DNA of 64,000 nucleotides from Rhodoferax sp. (GCA_031291295.1 JARLJI010000005.1:1-64000), one strand, 5' to 3'. Positions 1 through 8,517 are shown, numbered from the stretch's first letter. Numbers and translations are program-made. The notes: generated from the sequence alone by a model not told the origin.

Positions 1-156
1 GGCATCCAGCCGTCGCTGGATCATTCGCAACTGGATCTGATAGGCATCTTCGATCGTGATCGACGGCTCGCGATCGGTCAGCGGATCGACCGCCTTGCGG
101 TCGAGAAGCGCCTGATAAAGCTCGTCGCCGTATTGCTGAATCTTTATTTTGTCCAT
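1..156 (-). CDS. xylJ: 2-oxopent-4-enoate hydratase (2-hydroxypenta-2,4-dienoate hydratase), N-terminal fragment
   Basis: The first 52 codons are present and the rest lies beyond the left edge. The enzyme hydrates 2-hydroxypenta-2,4-dienoate to 4-hydroxy-2-oxovalerate in the lower meta-cleavage pathway. The visible residues fit the N-terminus of the DmpE/XylJ/MhpD family: 'GDELYQALLDRKAVDPLT' followed by 'IEDAYQIQLRMIQRRLDA'. The ATG at 156 is the natural start, although the ribosome site upstream is weak. It lies 31 bp downstream of the semialdehyde dehydrogenase on the same strand, so it is the next gene of the ben/meta operon. The family call is secure; a related decarboxylase (XylI/DmpH) shares the fold and cannot be excluded from 52 residues. 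Confidence 0.78.
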   Translation of the reverse strand, partial: MDKIKIQQYGDELYQALLDRKAVDPLTDREPSITIEDAYQIQLRMIQRRLDA

Positions 157-187
157 GATGTTGGGCCTGTTGTTGTCGGGCGCTGGG

Positions 188-1651
188 CTAGTACTTGATC
201 ATCACGTTGCGCAGTTCCGTGTAGAACTCCAGCGAGTGCAGACCACCTTCACGGCCGATGCCAGACTGCTTGGAGCCACCAAAAGGCGTGCGCAGGTCGC
301 GCAGGAACCAGCTGTTGATCCAGCACAGGCCGACCTCGATCGCCGAAGCCAGGCGCATCGCGCGGCCGATGTCCTGCGTGTGGATCGAGGTAGCCAGGCC
401 GTAGCGGTTCTTGTTGGCCATGTTGACCACTTCCTCTTCGGAGTCGAAGGGGCGAATGTGACAGCACGGTCCAAAGACCTCCTCCGTGACGACGGAAGCG
501 GTTTCCGGCAGGCCGGTCCAGATCGTGGGCTGCACCCAGCAGCCGCCCTTGAGGTCGTCCGGCATGTCGGGCACGCCGCCCCCGGTGACGATGGTGGCGC
601 CTTCGTCCTTGGCCTTCTGGTAGTAGGACAGGACCTTCTTCTGGTGAATCTTGCTGACCAGTGGACCGATCTTGGTGTCGGCATCGAACGGGCGGCCCGG
701 CTTCATGCCTTCGGCCTTTTCTTTCAGGGCGGCAACGAACTTGTCGAAGATCGGGCGCTCGACGTATACGCGCTCCGTGCCCAGGCAGACCTGGCCAGCG
801 TTCTCGAAACACGAGCGCGTCACCGTCGCGACGGCGTTGTCGAAATCGCAGTCGGCGAACACAATCGCGGCGTTCTTGCCGCCGAGCTCCAGCGAGACCG
901 GGCGAATACCGTCGGCCCCGGCCTTCATGATCGCGGTGCCAGTCTTGGTTTCACCAGTGAAGGTGATGCCGTTGACATCCGGGTGGGCGGTCAGGAAGGA
1001 GCCGGCCGAATCCACACCGAAACCGTTGACGACGTTGTACACACCCTTCGGTATTCCAACCTTGTTCATCACCTCGCCCAGGAGCGTGGCGGTGCTCGGG
1101 GTCGCTTCCGAGGGCTTGACCACCACGGTGTTGCCGCAGGCCAGCGCCGGGCCGGCCTTCCAGGTCATCAACAGCAGCGGCAGATTCCACGGGCAGATGA
1201 TGGCGATCACGCCGCGCGGCACCCGCACGCCATAGCTGCGCGCCGTCTTGCCGTCCGGGGTGGTCATCTCGAACGACTCGGTCGAGGCGTTCTTGATCGT
1301 GTCGGTGAATATCTTGAAGTTGGCAGCGCCACGCGGAATGTCCACGTGCGACGCCAGGTGCGCGGGCTTGCCGGTGTCGGCAATCTCGGCCTGCAGGAAG
1401 TCGTCGAAGCGACGGTTGATCTCGTCGACCAGGCCGTCGAGCATGTTGCAGCGGTCGACCACCGACAGCTTGCCCCACGGACCATGCAGCGCAGCCCGGG
1501 CCGCGGCCACCGCGGCATCGACTTCCGGCTTGCCGGCCTCGTAGACCATGCCAACCAGCGAGTCGTCGACCGGATTGCGCTTTTCGTAGGTCTTGCCGCT
1601 GGCGTTCTTGACGTACTCGCCGTTAATGAAATTCAGAATGTCTTTGCTCAT
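188..1651 (-). CDS. xylG: 2-hydroxymuconic semialdehyde dehydrogenase
   Basis: A 487-residue NAD-dependent aldehyde dehydrogenase that oxidises the ring-cleavage product of catechol to 2-hydroxymuconate (4-oxalocrotonate), the dehydrogenase branch of meta cleavage. The catalytic Glu is in 'LELGGKN' (about residue 255) and the nucleophile Cys in 'NAGQVCLGTE' (about 289). Length matches XylG/DmpC (about 486). The start at 1651 is chosen over an in-frame start 150 bp upstream because 'GAAAGGA' lies 6 bases before it and the family N-terminus begins there; the longer form would run into the DUF336 gene. It sits 17 bp downstream of that gene. Family assignment is firm; the substrate is inferred from the neighbouring dioxygenase. 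Confidence 0.93.
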   Translation of the reverse strand: MSKDILNFINGEYVKNASGKTYEKRNPVDDSLVGMVYEAGKPEVDAAVAAARAALHGPWGKLSVVDRCNMLDGLVDEINRRFDDFLQAEIADTGKPAHLASHVDIPRGAANFKIFTDTIKNASTESFEMTTPDGKTARSYGVRVPRGVIAIICPWNLPLLLMTWKAGPALACGNTVVVKPSEATPSTATLLGEVMNKVGIPKGVYNVVNGFGVDSAGSFLTAHPDVNGITFTGETKTGTAIMKAGADGIRPVSLELGGKNAAIVFADCDFDNAVATVTRSCFENAGQVCLGTERVYVERPIFDKFVAALKEKAEGMKPGRPFDADTKIGPLVSKIHQKKVLSYYQKAKDEGATIVTGGGVPDMPDDLKGGCWVQPTIWTGLPETASVVTEEVFGPCCHIRPFDSEEEVVNMANKNRYGLATSIHTQDIGRAMRLASAIEVGLCWINSWFLRDLRTPFGGSKQSGIGREGGLHSLEFYTELRNVMIKY

Positions 1652-1668
1652 GGCCGTCCTTTCAAATG

Positions 1669-2100
1669 TCAAATGTCCAAACCAATGGCGCTCAGTCCCG
1701 CCCGGGCGCAGGTTTCGTCTTCGAGCTCGGAGCCGCCAGATACCCCGATGCCGCCGATCAATCGCCCTTCGTGGCGAATCGGCAAGCCGCCGCCGAAGCA
1801 CACCATGCGCGGTCGCATCGGAATGCCGTGGCGCACGGCCGGTGAATCAGTCGCCAGGGTTTCGGTCCAGGCCGCCGTCGGCAAGCCGAAGCCCGCCGCC
1901 GTGTAGGCCTTGTCGATGGCGATGTCGATCGAATGCAGGAAGGCACCCGGCATGCGCAGGAACGCCGCCAGGTTTCCGCCTGCATCGACGACCGCGATGT
2001 TGACCTTGATGCCGGCTTCTTCGGCCCAGCGCGCTGCGGCGGCCACCGCTGCTGCTGCGGCCTCCCAGTGCACCACGTCTTGTGGGGCTGAGAGCTTCAT
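1669..2100 (-). CDS. GlcG/HbpS-like DUF336 protein of the meta operon
   Basis: A 143-residue protein of the GlcG/HbpS (DUF336) family, recognised by 'VNIAVVDAGGNLAAFLRM' near residue 33 and the glycine-rich 'HEGRLIGGIGVSGG' near the C-terminus. Members often sit in aromatic meta-cleavage operons (NahX in naphthalene clusters is one), where their role is not settled; related HbpS binds haem. No signal peptide is visible, so it is probably cytoplasmic. Its ATG shares one base with the TGA of the upstream catechol 2,3-dioxygenase (TGATG), so translation is probably coupled. A helper role for the dioxygenase or its product is inference. Confidence 0.82.
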   Translation of the reverse strand: MKLSAPQDVVHWEAAAAAVAAAARWAEEAGIKVNIAVVDAGGNLAAFLRMPGAFLHSIDIAIDKAYTAAGFGLPTAAWTETLATDSPAVRHGIPMRPRMVCFGGGLPIRHEGRLIGGIGVSGGSELEDETCARAGLSAIGLDI

Positions 2101-3047
2101 CAGGTGAACACCGACAGGAAGGCTTCGTTAAGCTGGCGATCGTGATAGAAGATCGCCGTCCCCAGTTCTTCTTCGGTCCAGGTAATCGCCGGCTTGTCCG
2201 GGTAGTAGATATAGCCGCCCGCGAACACTTCGTTGCGGTTGCCCGAGGGGTCGAAGAAATAGACCGTCTCACCACGCGTAATGCCGTGACGCGTGGGGCC
2301 GATATCGATCGACGTCTTGGTGCGCGACAGAATGTCGGCCGCGTGCAGCACTTTTTCCCAGCTGCCGATTTCGAACGAGACATGGTGGAACTTGCCCTTC
2401 ACCGGCTGGCGGATGAAGGCGACGTCGTGCGCCTTGTTCGAGCAGGAGAGGAAGGCACCGATCATGAACTTCTTGTCGGGTCCTGCCATCACCTGCTCGG
2501 CCATGCCGAAGCCCAGCACCTCGGTAAACAGTTTGACCGTGCCATCCAGGTCATCGCCGTAGAGCAGGCAGTGATCGAAACGGGAGGGGGCGATGCCATG
2601 CATGCCGTCGGGCCAGGGCAACGGGTTGATATCCGGGCCATCGGTGCCGCAGTTGTTGCCCGTCTTCTCCTTCTCGGCGTACAACTCCATCACATGCCCG
2701 GTGGGAATGGTGAAGCGAAAGCGCTCGCCGGTCTTGGGGTGTTCGCCCGCCGGGATCCATTCCAGGTCCGAGCACAAACCCGATTTCTCGATGTCGGCCG
2801 CCAGTTTCTTCAGGGTGGCGGGCGAGTCGACCTTCCAGCCCATGTAGTCCATGCCGGCTTCCTCAGCCTCGCGCAGCACCACACTGTGATGGTCGTGCTC
2901 GTCCCAGGCCTTGAGGAAAACACGGCCTTTGGCGTCGCGCGCCATCTCCGTGAGCCCCACAACGTCGATGTAATGCTTCAAAGCAGGCGCCATCTCGAGC
3001 ACGCGTATCGCCACGTGTCCAGGGCGCAGTACGCCGGTCAATGCCAT
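2100..3047 (-). CDS. xylE: Catechol 2,3-dioxygenase (type I extradiol)
   Basis: A 315-residue Fe(II) extradiol dioxygenase that opens catechol between C2 and C3 to 2-hydroxymuconic semialdehyde. The two-domain VOC fold carries the expected metal ligands: His in 'RFDHCLLYGDD' (about 159), His in 'KFHHVSFEI' (221/222) and Glu in 'NRNEVFAGG' (about 273). The C-terminus 'AIFYHDRQLNEAFLSVFT' is that of the XylE/DmpB group, and length is slightly above XylE (307). Its start follows the ferredoxin stop directly, with 'AAGGAGAC' placed just upstream. Catechol from benABCD is the natural substrate; preference for methylcatechols cannot be read from sequence alone. Confidence 0.95.
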   Translation of the reverse strand: MALTGVLRPGHVAIRVLEMAPALKHYIDVVGLTEMARDAKGRVFLKAWDEHDHHSVVLREAEEAGMDYMGWKVDSPATLKKLAADIEKSGLCSDLEWIPAGEHPKTGERFRFTIPTGHVMELYAEKEKTGNNCGTDGPDINPLPWPDGMHGIAPSRFDHCLLYGDDLDGTVKLFTEVLGFGMAEQVMAGPDKKFMIGAFLSCSNKAHDVAFIRQPVKGKFHHVSFEIGSWEKVLHAADILSRTKTSIDIGPTRHGITRGETVYFFDPSGNRNEVFAGGYIYYPDKPAITWTEEELGTAIFYHDRQLNEAFLSVFT

Positions 3048-3419
3048 TTAAGTCTCCTTATCGGGTTGAAACACATGCAGCGTCGTAGAGAACTCGAAAC
3101 TAAACGACGTACTTCTTCGGGCAACCACGGCGCGAACCATCTTGCCCACCACTTCGACCCTGAGGTCGCTCTGCGGCTGAATCTTGCAGGCCAGCACACA
3201 GCCCTGCTCTTCTTCTTCCGCACTGATCACCGCGCGGCTCATCTTCTTCCTCGCGTAGCGGCCTTCGATCACCCGTACCTTGCACACACCGCACCCCCCG
3301 TTGCGACAGCCCACCGGGATGCCCTTGCACCGCAACTGCTCCATCGCCTTGAGCAGGTTGTCTTCCCCGCCGCAACGGAAGGTTTCGCCCGTGTTCTCGA
3401 TCGTGACCTGGTGAAGCAT
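3048..3419 (-). CDS. xylT: XylT/DmpQ-type [2Fe-2S] ferredoxin
   Basis: A 123-residue plant-type ferredoxin with the C-x4-C-x2-C cluster motif in 'CRNGGCGVCKV' (residues about 38-48) and the fourth cysteine in 'CVLAC'. In TOL-type operons this protein re-reduces catechol 2,3-dioxygenase whose active-site iron has been oxidised, which protects it from inactivation. It lies immediately upstream of that gene, the same order as xylT-xylE. The tail of about 25 residues after the conserved domain is longer and less conserved than in XylT (112 residues). It is not expected to feed the benzoate dioxygenase, whose reductase BenC carries its own cluster. Confidence 0.9.
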   Translation of the reverse strand: MLHQVTIENTGETFRCGGEDNLLKAMEQLRCKGIPVGCRNGGCGVCKVRVIEGRYARKKMSRAVISAEEEEQGCVLACKIQPQSDLRVEVVGKMVRAVVARRSTSFSFEFSTTLHVFQPDKET

Positions 3420-3435
3420 TTGTTATCCGCTCGGG

Positions 3436-4812
3436 TCACCGTTTCGCCAGGGCCGCGCGCATCGGCGTCGGCTCAGGCAGCTCGGCGCTGACATCCACTT
3501 GATGTGCCGACGCCGAGCGGCTGTGGTTGATCATCGCCACCGCCACCGCGGCAATCACGGCGGGAATCGCGATTGCGACGAAGTTCTGCTGCATCGGCAG
3601 CGCCAGGGCCACCAGCGCGCCGATCACGATCGGCGCCAGGATCGCGCCACTGCGGCCAACACCCGACGCGAAGCCGATGCCGGTGGAGCGGATGGCCATC
3701 GGATAGAACTGGCCGACGTACGCGTAAGTCACGATCTGCGTGCCGATCGTCGATGCACCGGCCAGGCCGACGATGAGAAAGAGTGCCTCGGTGGGCATCT
3801 TGACGCCCAGCAGCGTGATCGAAACCGCCGCCAGCACGTACATCGAGAACAGCACCCATTTGATGTGGAACCTGTCCGCCAGCCAGCCACCGCCCACCGC
3901 GCCGATCATCGCGCCGAAGTTCAGCACCAACACAAAGGTTAGCGCCGATCCGAGGCTGTAGCCGGCGCTGGCCATCAGCTTGGTCAGCCACGAACTGAGC
4001 GCGTAGACCATGAACAGGCACATGAAAAACGCGATCCAGAACATCAGCGTGCTGAAGCCGCGGCCGTCGTGAAACAAATGGCCGATGGTTGCGTTGTCTG
4101 CCTTGTCTTCGGCAGGAAGCTCGAAATGATCGCTTGCGACAGGCCTGAACGACGGGTCCAGGCGCGCCACGATGCTCTTCAGTTCAGCGTGCCGTCCCTG
4201 CCCCAGCAGGAACGGCATCGACTCGGGAAACGACTTCAGGATGAATGGGATCAGCACCACCGGCAGGCCCGCGGCGAGAAACACCGATGACCAGCCGTGG
4301 GTCTCGATCAGACCTTTGCCGAGCAACGCGGCCAGCATGCCGCCCACCGCATAGCCGCTGAACATCAGCGTGACCATGGTCGCGCGAATCTTCTTCGGTG
4401 AGTATTCGGTCATCTGCGCCACCACGTTGGGCATCACGCCGCCGATGCCCAGACCGGCGAGAAAGCGCATGATGCTGAACGTCACCGGGTCGTGGGTCAG
4501 ACCCGCGAGGGCGGTGAATATGCTGAACAGCCCGATGCAGATCGAGACCGCCCAGCGGCGGCCGATGCGGTCAGCGATGGTGCCGAGGAAGATCGCGCCG
4601 AACATCATGCCAAACAGCGCCGAGCTGACCATGAAGCCCGCCTTGGTCGGTTCGACGCTCATCTCCTTCATGATCGACGGCAGCGCGATGCCGGCCACCG
4701 CCAGGTCGTAGCCGTCGAAAATGATGATGAGGGCGCACCAGAACAGCACCAGGCCATGGAAGCCATTGAAGCGGGCTTCGTCGGCAATCTTGTGAACGTC
4801 GATCTGTCTCAT
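3436..4812 (-). CDS. Aromatic acid:H+ symporter of the major facilitator superfamily (BenK/PcaK-like)
   Basis: A 458-residue, 12-helix inner-membrane transporter of the AAHS family. The diagnostic 'FDGYDLAVAGIALP' lies in helix 1 (about residues 33-46) and the MFS signature 'GTIADRIGRRWAV' in the loop after helix 2, repeated in the second half as 'GGGWLADRFHIKW'. AAHS members import benzoate, 4-hydroxybenzoate, protocatechuate or muconate with protons. Its place between benD and the ferredoxin gene suggests benzoate or a substituted benzoate as substrate. The TOL meta operon has no transporter at this point. A second benzoate carrier, BenE, is encoded at 11.0-12.3 kb. Confidence 0.88.
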   Translation of the reverse strand: MRQIDVHKIADEARFNGFHGLVLFWCALIIIFDGYDLAVAGIALPSIMKEMSVEPTKAGFMVSSALFGMMFGAIFLGTIADRIGRRWAVSICIGLFSIFTALAGLTHDPVTFSIMRFLAGLGIGGVMPNVVAQMTEYSPKKIRATMVTLMFSGYAVGGMLAALLGKGLIETHGWSSVFLAAGLPVVLIPFILKSFPESMPFLLGQGRHAELKSIVARLDPSFRPVASDHFELPAEDKADNATIGHLFHDGRGFSTLMFWIAFFMCLFMVYALSSWLTKLMASAGYSLGSALTFVLVLNFGAMIGAVGGGWLADRFHIKWVLFSMYVLAAVSITLLGVKMPTEALFLIVGLAGASTIGTQIVTYAYVGQFYPMAIRSTGIGFASGVGRSGAILAPIVIGALVALALPMQQNFVAIAIPAVIAAVAVAMINHSRSASAHQVDVSAELPEPTPMRAALAKR

Positions 4813-4847
4813 TGAATGTCTCCTTTGTAGTTCTGGTTCGAAACACT

Positions 4848-5633
4848 TCAGCCGAGGTCACCACCGCCCACCGGCAGCACCGATCCGGTGATGTAGGACG
4901 ATTCGTCGGAGGCGAAAAACAGGATCGGCGCCACCTGCTCGGCGATGGTTCCGTAGCGGTGCATCAGGCTCGACTCCTTGGTCTGATCGACAATGCCCTG
5001 GTACCAGGTCTTTTCCCTGGCCGACGGCTTGGCCGCATTGCGTGGGACCTTGCGAGGCGGTGCTTCGGTTCCACCGGGCGCGGTAGCGTTGATGCGGATG
5101 CCGTTTTTGGCCTGCTCCATCGCGATCGACGCCGTCAGCGCATTGACTCCGCCCTTGGCCGCCGCGTAGGGCACGCGGTGGATACTGCGCGTGGCGACCG
5201 ACGAGACGTTGAGGATCGTGCCCTTCTTCTTCTTGACCATGAAGGGCAGCACCGCGCGGCAACACCACAGCGTCGGGAACAGCGAGCGCCGGATTTCCTT
5301 CTCGATCTCCTGCTCGCCGTACTGGTCGTAGGGTTTAGTCCAGATCGTGCCGCCGACGTTGTTGATCAGCACGTCGACGCGCTTGAACCGTTTCAGCGCC
5401 TCGTCGACCATGCCCTGCGCGCCGGCAAAGGTCTCGAGGTCGGCCTCGAACGCTGCAGCCGTTCCACCCGCAGCCACGATCTGGTCCACTACCTCGCGCA
5501 CCAGTGGCGAGCGATCCACCGCCAGCACGGTGCCACCCTCGGCGCAGACGCCCAACGCGACACCCTGCCCGATTCCCTGGGCAGCGCCGGTGACGATGAC
5601 CACCTTGTTCGCGAATCGATTGCCGCGCGTCAT
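4848..5633 (-). CDS. benD: cis-1,2-dihydroxycyclohexa-3,5-diene-1-carboxylate dehydrogenase
   Basis: A 261-residue short-chain dehydrogenase that oxidises and decarboxylates the benzoate cis-diol to catechol with NAD+. It has the nucleotide motif 'TGAAQGIGQG' near residue 14, 'NNVGGT', and the Ser...Tyr-x3-Lys catalytic set ('NVSSVATRS', 'PYAAAKGG'). Features typical of BenD/XylL are 'RRSLFPTLWCCRAVLP', 'APGGTEAPPRKVPRNA' and the C-terminus 'SYITGSVLPVGGGDLG'. The ATG at 5633 overlaps the benC stop by 4 bases, so the longer in-frame form starting at 5747 is rejected. Product and pathway position are clear. Confidence 0.95.
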   Translation of the reverse strand: MTRGNRFANKVVIVTGAAQGIGQGVALGVCAEGGTVLAVDRSPLVREVVDQIVAAGGTAAAFEADLETFAGAQGMVDEALKRFKRVDVLINNVGGTIWTKPYDQYGEQEIEKEIRRSLFPTLWCCRAVLPFMVKKKKGTILNVSSVATRSIHRVPYAAAKGGVNALTASIAMEQAKNGIRINATAPGGTEAPPRKVPRNAAKPSAREKTWYQGIVDQTKESSLMHRYGTIAEQVAPILFFASDESSYITGSVLPVGGGDLG

Positions 5634-6646
5634 TTCGTTGTCGCCTCGTTGGCCGACGAGAACTTCTCGAACAGGAAGTTCTTCGGCGTGACACCCACGC
5701 CCTCCATCCACTTGCGAACGCCCTCGACCATCGGCGGTGGTCCGCAAACGTAAACGTCGACGTCGCCGCCATTGAGCTGGCCCGGCGACAGATGGTCGGT
5801 GACGTAGCCGAGCCGCGGGTGGTCGCTTGCACGGTCCGCCACGACGGTGAAGTAATCGAAATTCGGGATCACCGACTTCAGTTCGGCCAGTGTCCCCAGC
5901 TCGACCAGGTCGTCGTTGGTGTTAACGCCGTAAGCCAAGGTGATCGGCTGGTCGGTCGGGTTTTCCTTGATCCACAGCAGCATCGACAGGAACGGCGCCA
6001 GCCCGGTGCCGCCAGCGAGCATCAGGATCGGCCGGATTGTCGGGCGCAGATAGAAGCTGCCATACGGGCCGGTAAACATCATGAAGTCCCCGGTGTTGGC
6101 CTTGCTGCGCATGAAGGTGCTCATCAAGCCGTCCGGCACGTCTCGGATCAGAAACGACAATTCCGTCTGGTTCGGCGCCGAACTGAACGAATAGGACCGC
6201 GTTTCCTTGCTGCCCGGTACCTGCAGGTTGACGTATTGGCCAGGGAGGAAGGACAAGGGCCGCTCGGCCTGCAGCGAGAACGTCACCGTGGTCGCCGAAT
6301 CGCGCGCGATGTTCGTGAGCTTTCCGCCAAGCGAGCCGACCTCGGTCTTGCAGGCGGCCGCCGACGCAGGCACCCGGATCACGCAGTCAGACTTCGGCCG
6401 CATCTGGCAGGTCAGGACGTAGCCCTTGGCGGCTTCGTCGTCGGTCAGCGCGTCCTCGATGTACGCGCCCATCTCGTAGCTGCCGCTTTCGCAATGGCAC
6501 TTGCAGGTGCCGCAGGCGCCATCGCGGCAGTCGAGCGGGATGTTGATCTTGGCGCCGTAGGCAGCGTCACAGACCAGTTCGCTCGAGTCGCACTGAATGA
6601 TGCGGGTGACGCCGTCTTCGAACTGAAGCGCTATGTTGTAGGCCAT
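5630..6646 (-). CDS. benC: Benzoate 1,2-dioxygenase electron-transfer component (reductase)
   Basis: A 338-residue iron-sulfur flavoprotein that passes electrons from NADH to the oxygenase. The N-terminal ferredoxin domain (residues about 1-95) has 'CRDGACGTCKC' and a later 'CQM' cysteine. It is followed by an FAD domain with 'RSYSFSSAP' and an NAD domain with 'LMLAGGTGLAPFLSML' and 'VYVCGPPPMVEGV'. This fused layout is that of BenC/XylZ. The gene lies 9 bp after benB and overlaps benD by 4 bp. Length equals the family norm (336-348). Confidence 0.96.
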   Translation of the reverse strand: MAYNIALQFEDGVTRIIQCDSSELVCDAAYGAKINIPLDCRDGACGTCKCHCESGSYEMGAYIEDALTDDEAAKGYVLTCQMRPKSDCVIRVPASAAACKTEVGSLGGKLTNIARDSATTVTFSLQAERPLSFLPGQYVNLQVPGSKETRSYSFSSAPNQTELSFLIRDVPDGLMSTFMRSKANTGDFMMFTGPYGSFYLRPTIRPILMLAGGTGLAPFLSMLLWIKENPTDQPITLAYGVNTNDDLVELGTLAELKSVIPNFDYFTVVADRASDHPRLGYVTDHLSPGQLNGGDVDVYVCGPPPMVEGVRKWMEGVGVTPKNFLFEKFSSANEATTK

Positions 6647-6655
6647 GGCTGCGCC

Positions 6656-7144
6656 TCAGACGTGGTACACGTCGAACATGTGGTGGACGTAGTCGTTCTT
6701 CAGCACCATGTACTTGCGCTTGATCAGCGGCTTCGGGCCGCTGGTGTCGAGCGTGTAGCGGGCGGTACCGAAGTACACGTCGACGATGTCGTAGCGGAAG
6801 CTGTGCGTCGTCCAGTTGAAGCACAGGTCGACCGACTTCTCGTCCTGGGCCAGGATCTCGATGTTCGTGATCGAGCGGTTGTATCGCGTGTCGGGTGTGG
6901 ACGCACTGGAGCGGTCGGTCTCGATGCGGAACACGCGATCCTCCAGGCCCTGCTTGCTCGGGTAGTAGATCAGCGAGACCTCGTTGTGCGGATCGCTGGT
7001 GAGCTTGTCGTCGTCGTCCCACGACGGCATGTAGTAGTCCACGTCGTCGGCGTAGCACGCCAGCCAGTCGGCCCAGCGTTTCTCGGCCTGCGCGCGTGCT
7101 TCCTGGTACAGGAAGGCTTGAATGGCGTCGTAGGACAGCATCAT
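6656..7144 (-). CDS. benB: Benzoate 1,2-dioxygenase small (beta) subunit
   Basis: A 162-residue beta subunit of the ring-hydroxylating oxygenase, with the NTF2-like fold used to build the alpha3-beta3 complex. Recognised by 'WADWLACYADDVDYYMPSWD', 'GLEDRVFRIETDRSSASTPD' and the C-terminal 'LKNDYVHHMFDVYHV'. Two consecutive ATG codons stand at 7144 and 7141; the first overlaps the benA stop codon (ATGA) and gives the usual N-terminal length, so it is preferred. A longer reading from 7336 would lie inside benA and is rejected. Confidence 0.94.
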   Translation of the reverse strand: MMLSYDAIQAFLYQEARAQAEKRWADWLACYADDVDYYMPSWDDDDKLTSDPHNEVSLIYYPSKQGLEDRVFRIETDRSSASTPDTRYNRSITNIEILAQDEKSVDLCFNWTTHSFRYDIVDVYFGTARYTLDTSGPKPLIKRKYMVLKNDYVHHMFDVYHV

Positions 7145-8517
7145 CACTTGCCTCCGTTCGTTTGCTCGGCCTGGTAGGCCTTCTTCATCGTCTGCAGCCA
7201 GTACTCGTGCTGGCCGATGTACAAGCCCTCGTCCTCGGTCTTGATGCAACTGAGTTCGGGCTTCAGGCCGATCAGGTCGGCGGTCGCATCCGGTCCCTTG
7301 ACCCAGTGCGTCGCACCGCGGCTCAGGTCGTTCCACTTCACGGCGCGCGCCTCGTAGCCCAGCTGGCAGGAGCGGAACTCCTCCAGGTCGTCGGGCGTGG
7401 CCATGCCGGTGGCGTTGAAGAAGTCCTCGTACTGGCGCAGCCGGCGTTCGCGCGCCTCAGCCGGCTCGCCCTTGGGCGCTATGCAGTAGATCGTAACCTC
7501 GCTCTTGTTCACCGAGATCGGCCGCACGACGCGGATTTGCGAGCTGAACTGGTCCATCAGGTAGACGTTCGGGTACAGGCACAGGTTGCGTGACTTGCGC
7601 AGCATCCAGTCTGCCTTCGCCTCGCCAAACTTTTCGACCCATTCGGGACGCCTGGCGAACAAGGGCCTGTCCTCGGGGTTGGACCAGTTGGTCCACAGCA
7701 CCATGTGACCATGCTTGAACGAGTACGAGCCGCCGCCCTGCTTGGCCCAGGCGCCGGCGTTCATCGCCTTGACGTTGTCGACCTTGCCGTCCGCGCCGCG
7801 GCGCGCGGTGGTAGCGGCGTAGTTCCAGTGCACCGCCGAGACGTGGTAGCCATCGGCCCCGTTCTCGGCCGTCAGCTTCCAGTTCCCGTCGAAGGTGTAG
7901 GTCGATGCGCCGCGCAACACCTCGATGCCGTCGGGTGCCTGGTCGACGATCATGTCGATGATTTTGACCGCCTCGCCAAGGTGCTCCTTCAACGGCAGCA
8001 CGTCCGCGCTTATGCTGCCGAACAGGAAGCCGCGGTAGTTCTCGAAGGCGCCGAGCTTGACCATGTCGTGGCTGCCTTCGCAGTTGAAACTCGGCGGGTA
8101 GCCGGCATCGGGGCTCTGGTCCTTGACCTTCAGCAGCTTGCCAGTGTTGCTGAAGGTCCAGCCGTGGAACGGGCAGGTGAAGCTGGACTTGTTGCCCTTC
8201 TTGAAGCGGCACAGGACCGCGCCACGGTGCGTGCAGGTGTTGGCCAGCGCGTTGAGCTTGCCGTCCTTGCTGCGCGTGATGACCACCGGCTGCCGGCCGA
8301 TATAGACCGTCAGATAGTCATTGACGTTCGGAAGCTGACTCTCGTGCGCCAAGTAGACCCAGTTGCCTTCGAAGATGTACTTAAGTTCAAGCTCGTACAA
8401 CTGCTCGTCGGTGAATGCGGCCCGATCCAGGCGATAGAGGTGTTTGGCGGGGTCGTCCTGCAGCATCGCCTCGAGTTTGGCGAGGCTGGCCGAGTTGTCC
8501 TGATGAATCTGAATCAC
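7144..8517 (-). CDS. benA: Benzoate 1,2-dioxygenase large (alpha) subunit
   Basis: A 457-residue Rieske oxygenase alpha subunit that dihydroxylates benzoate to the cis-diol. The Rieske cluster residues are in 'CTHRGAVLC' (Cys95, His97) and 'CPFHGW' (Cys115, His118). The mononuclear iron site is in '[16 protein letters not shown]' (His225, His230, with the bridging Asp222). The start is taken as GTG at 8517 because AGGAG lies 7 bases upstream and the family N-terminus begins about here; an in-frame ATG at 8592 would add 25 unrelated residues and lacks such a site. It is the first gene of the operon, about 310 bp downstream of a sigma-54 promoter. BenA (benzoate) and XylX (toluates) cannot be told apart by eye. 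Confidence 0.95.
   Translation of the reverse strand: MIQIHQDNSASLAKLEAMLQDDPAKHLYRLDRAAFTDEQLYELELKYIFEGNWVYLAHESQLPNVNDYLTVYIGRQPVVITRSKDGKLNALANTCTHRGAVLCRFKKGNKSSFTCPFHGWTFSNTGKLLKVKDQSPDAGYPPSFNCEGSHDMVKLGAFENYRGFLFGSISADVLPLKEHLGEAVKIIDMIVDQAPDGIEVLRGASTYTFDGNWKLTAENGADGYHVSAVHWNYAATTARRGADGKVDNVKAMNAGAWAKQGGGSYSFKHGHMVLWTNWSNPEDRPLFARRPEWVEKFGEAKADWMLRKSRNLCLYPNVYLMDQFSSQIRVVRPISVNKSEVTIYCIAPKGEPAEARERRLRQYEDFFNATGMATPDDLEEFRSCQLGYEARAVKWNDLSRGATHWVKGPDATADLIGLKPELSCIKTEDEGLYIGQHEYWLQTMKKAYQAEQTNGGK

Noticed and set aside
149-1906. Long plus-strand open frame of 585 codons
   Set aside because: It is antisense to the semialdehyde dehydrogenase and DUF336 genes, has no recognisable domain and a composition typical of GC-rich shadow frames.
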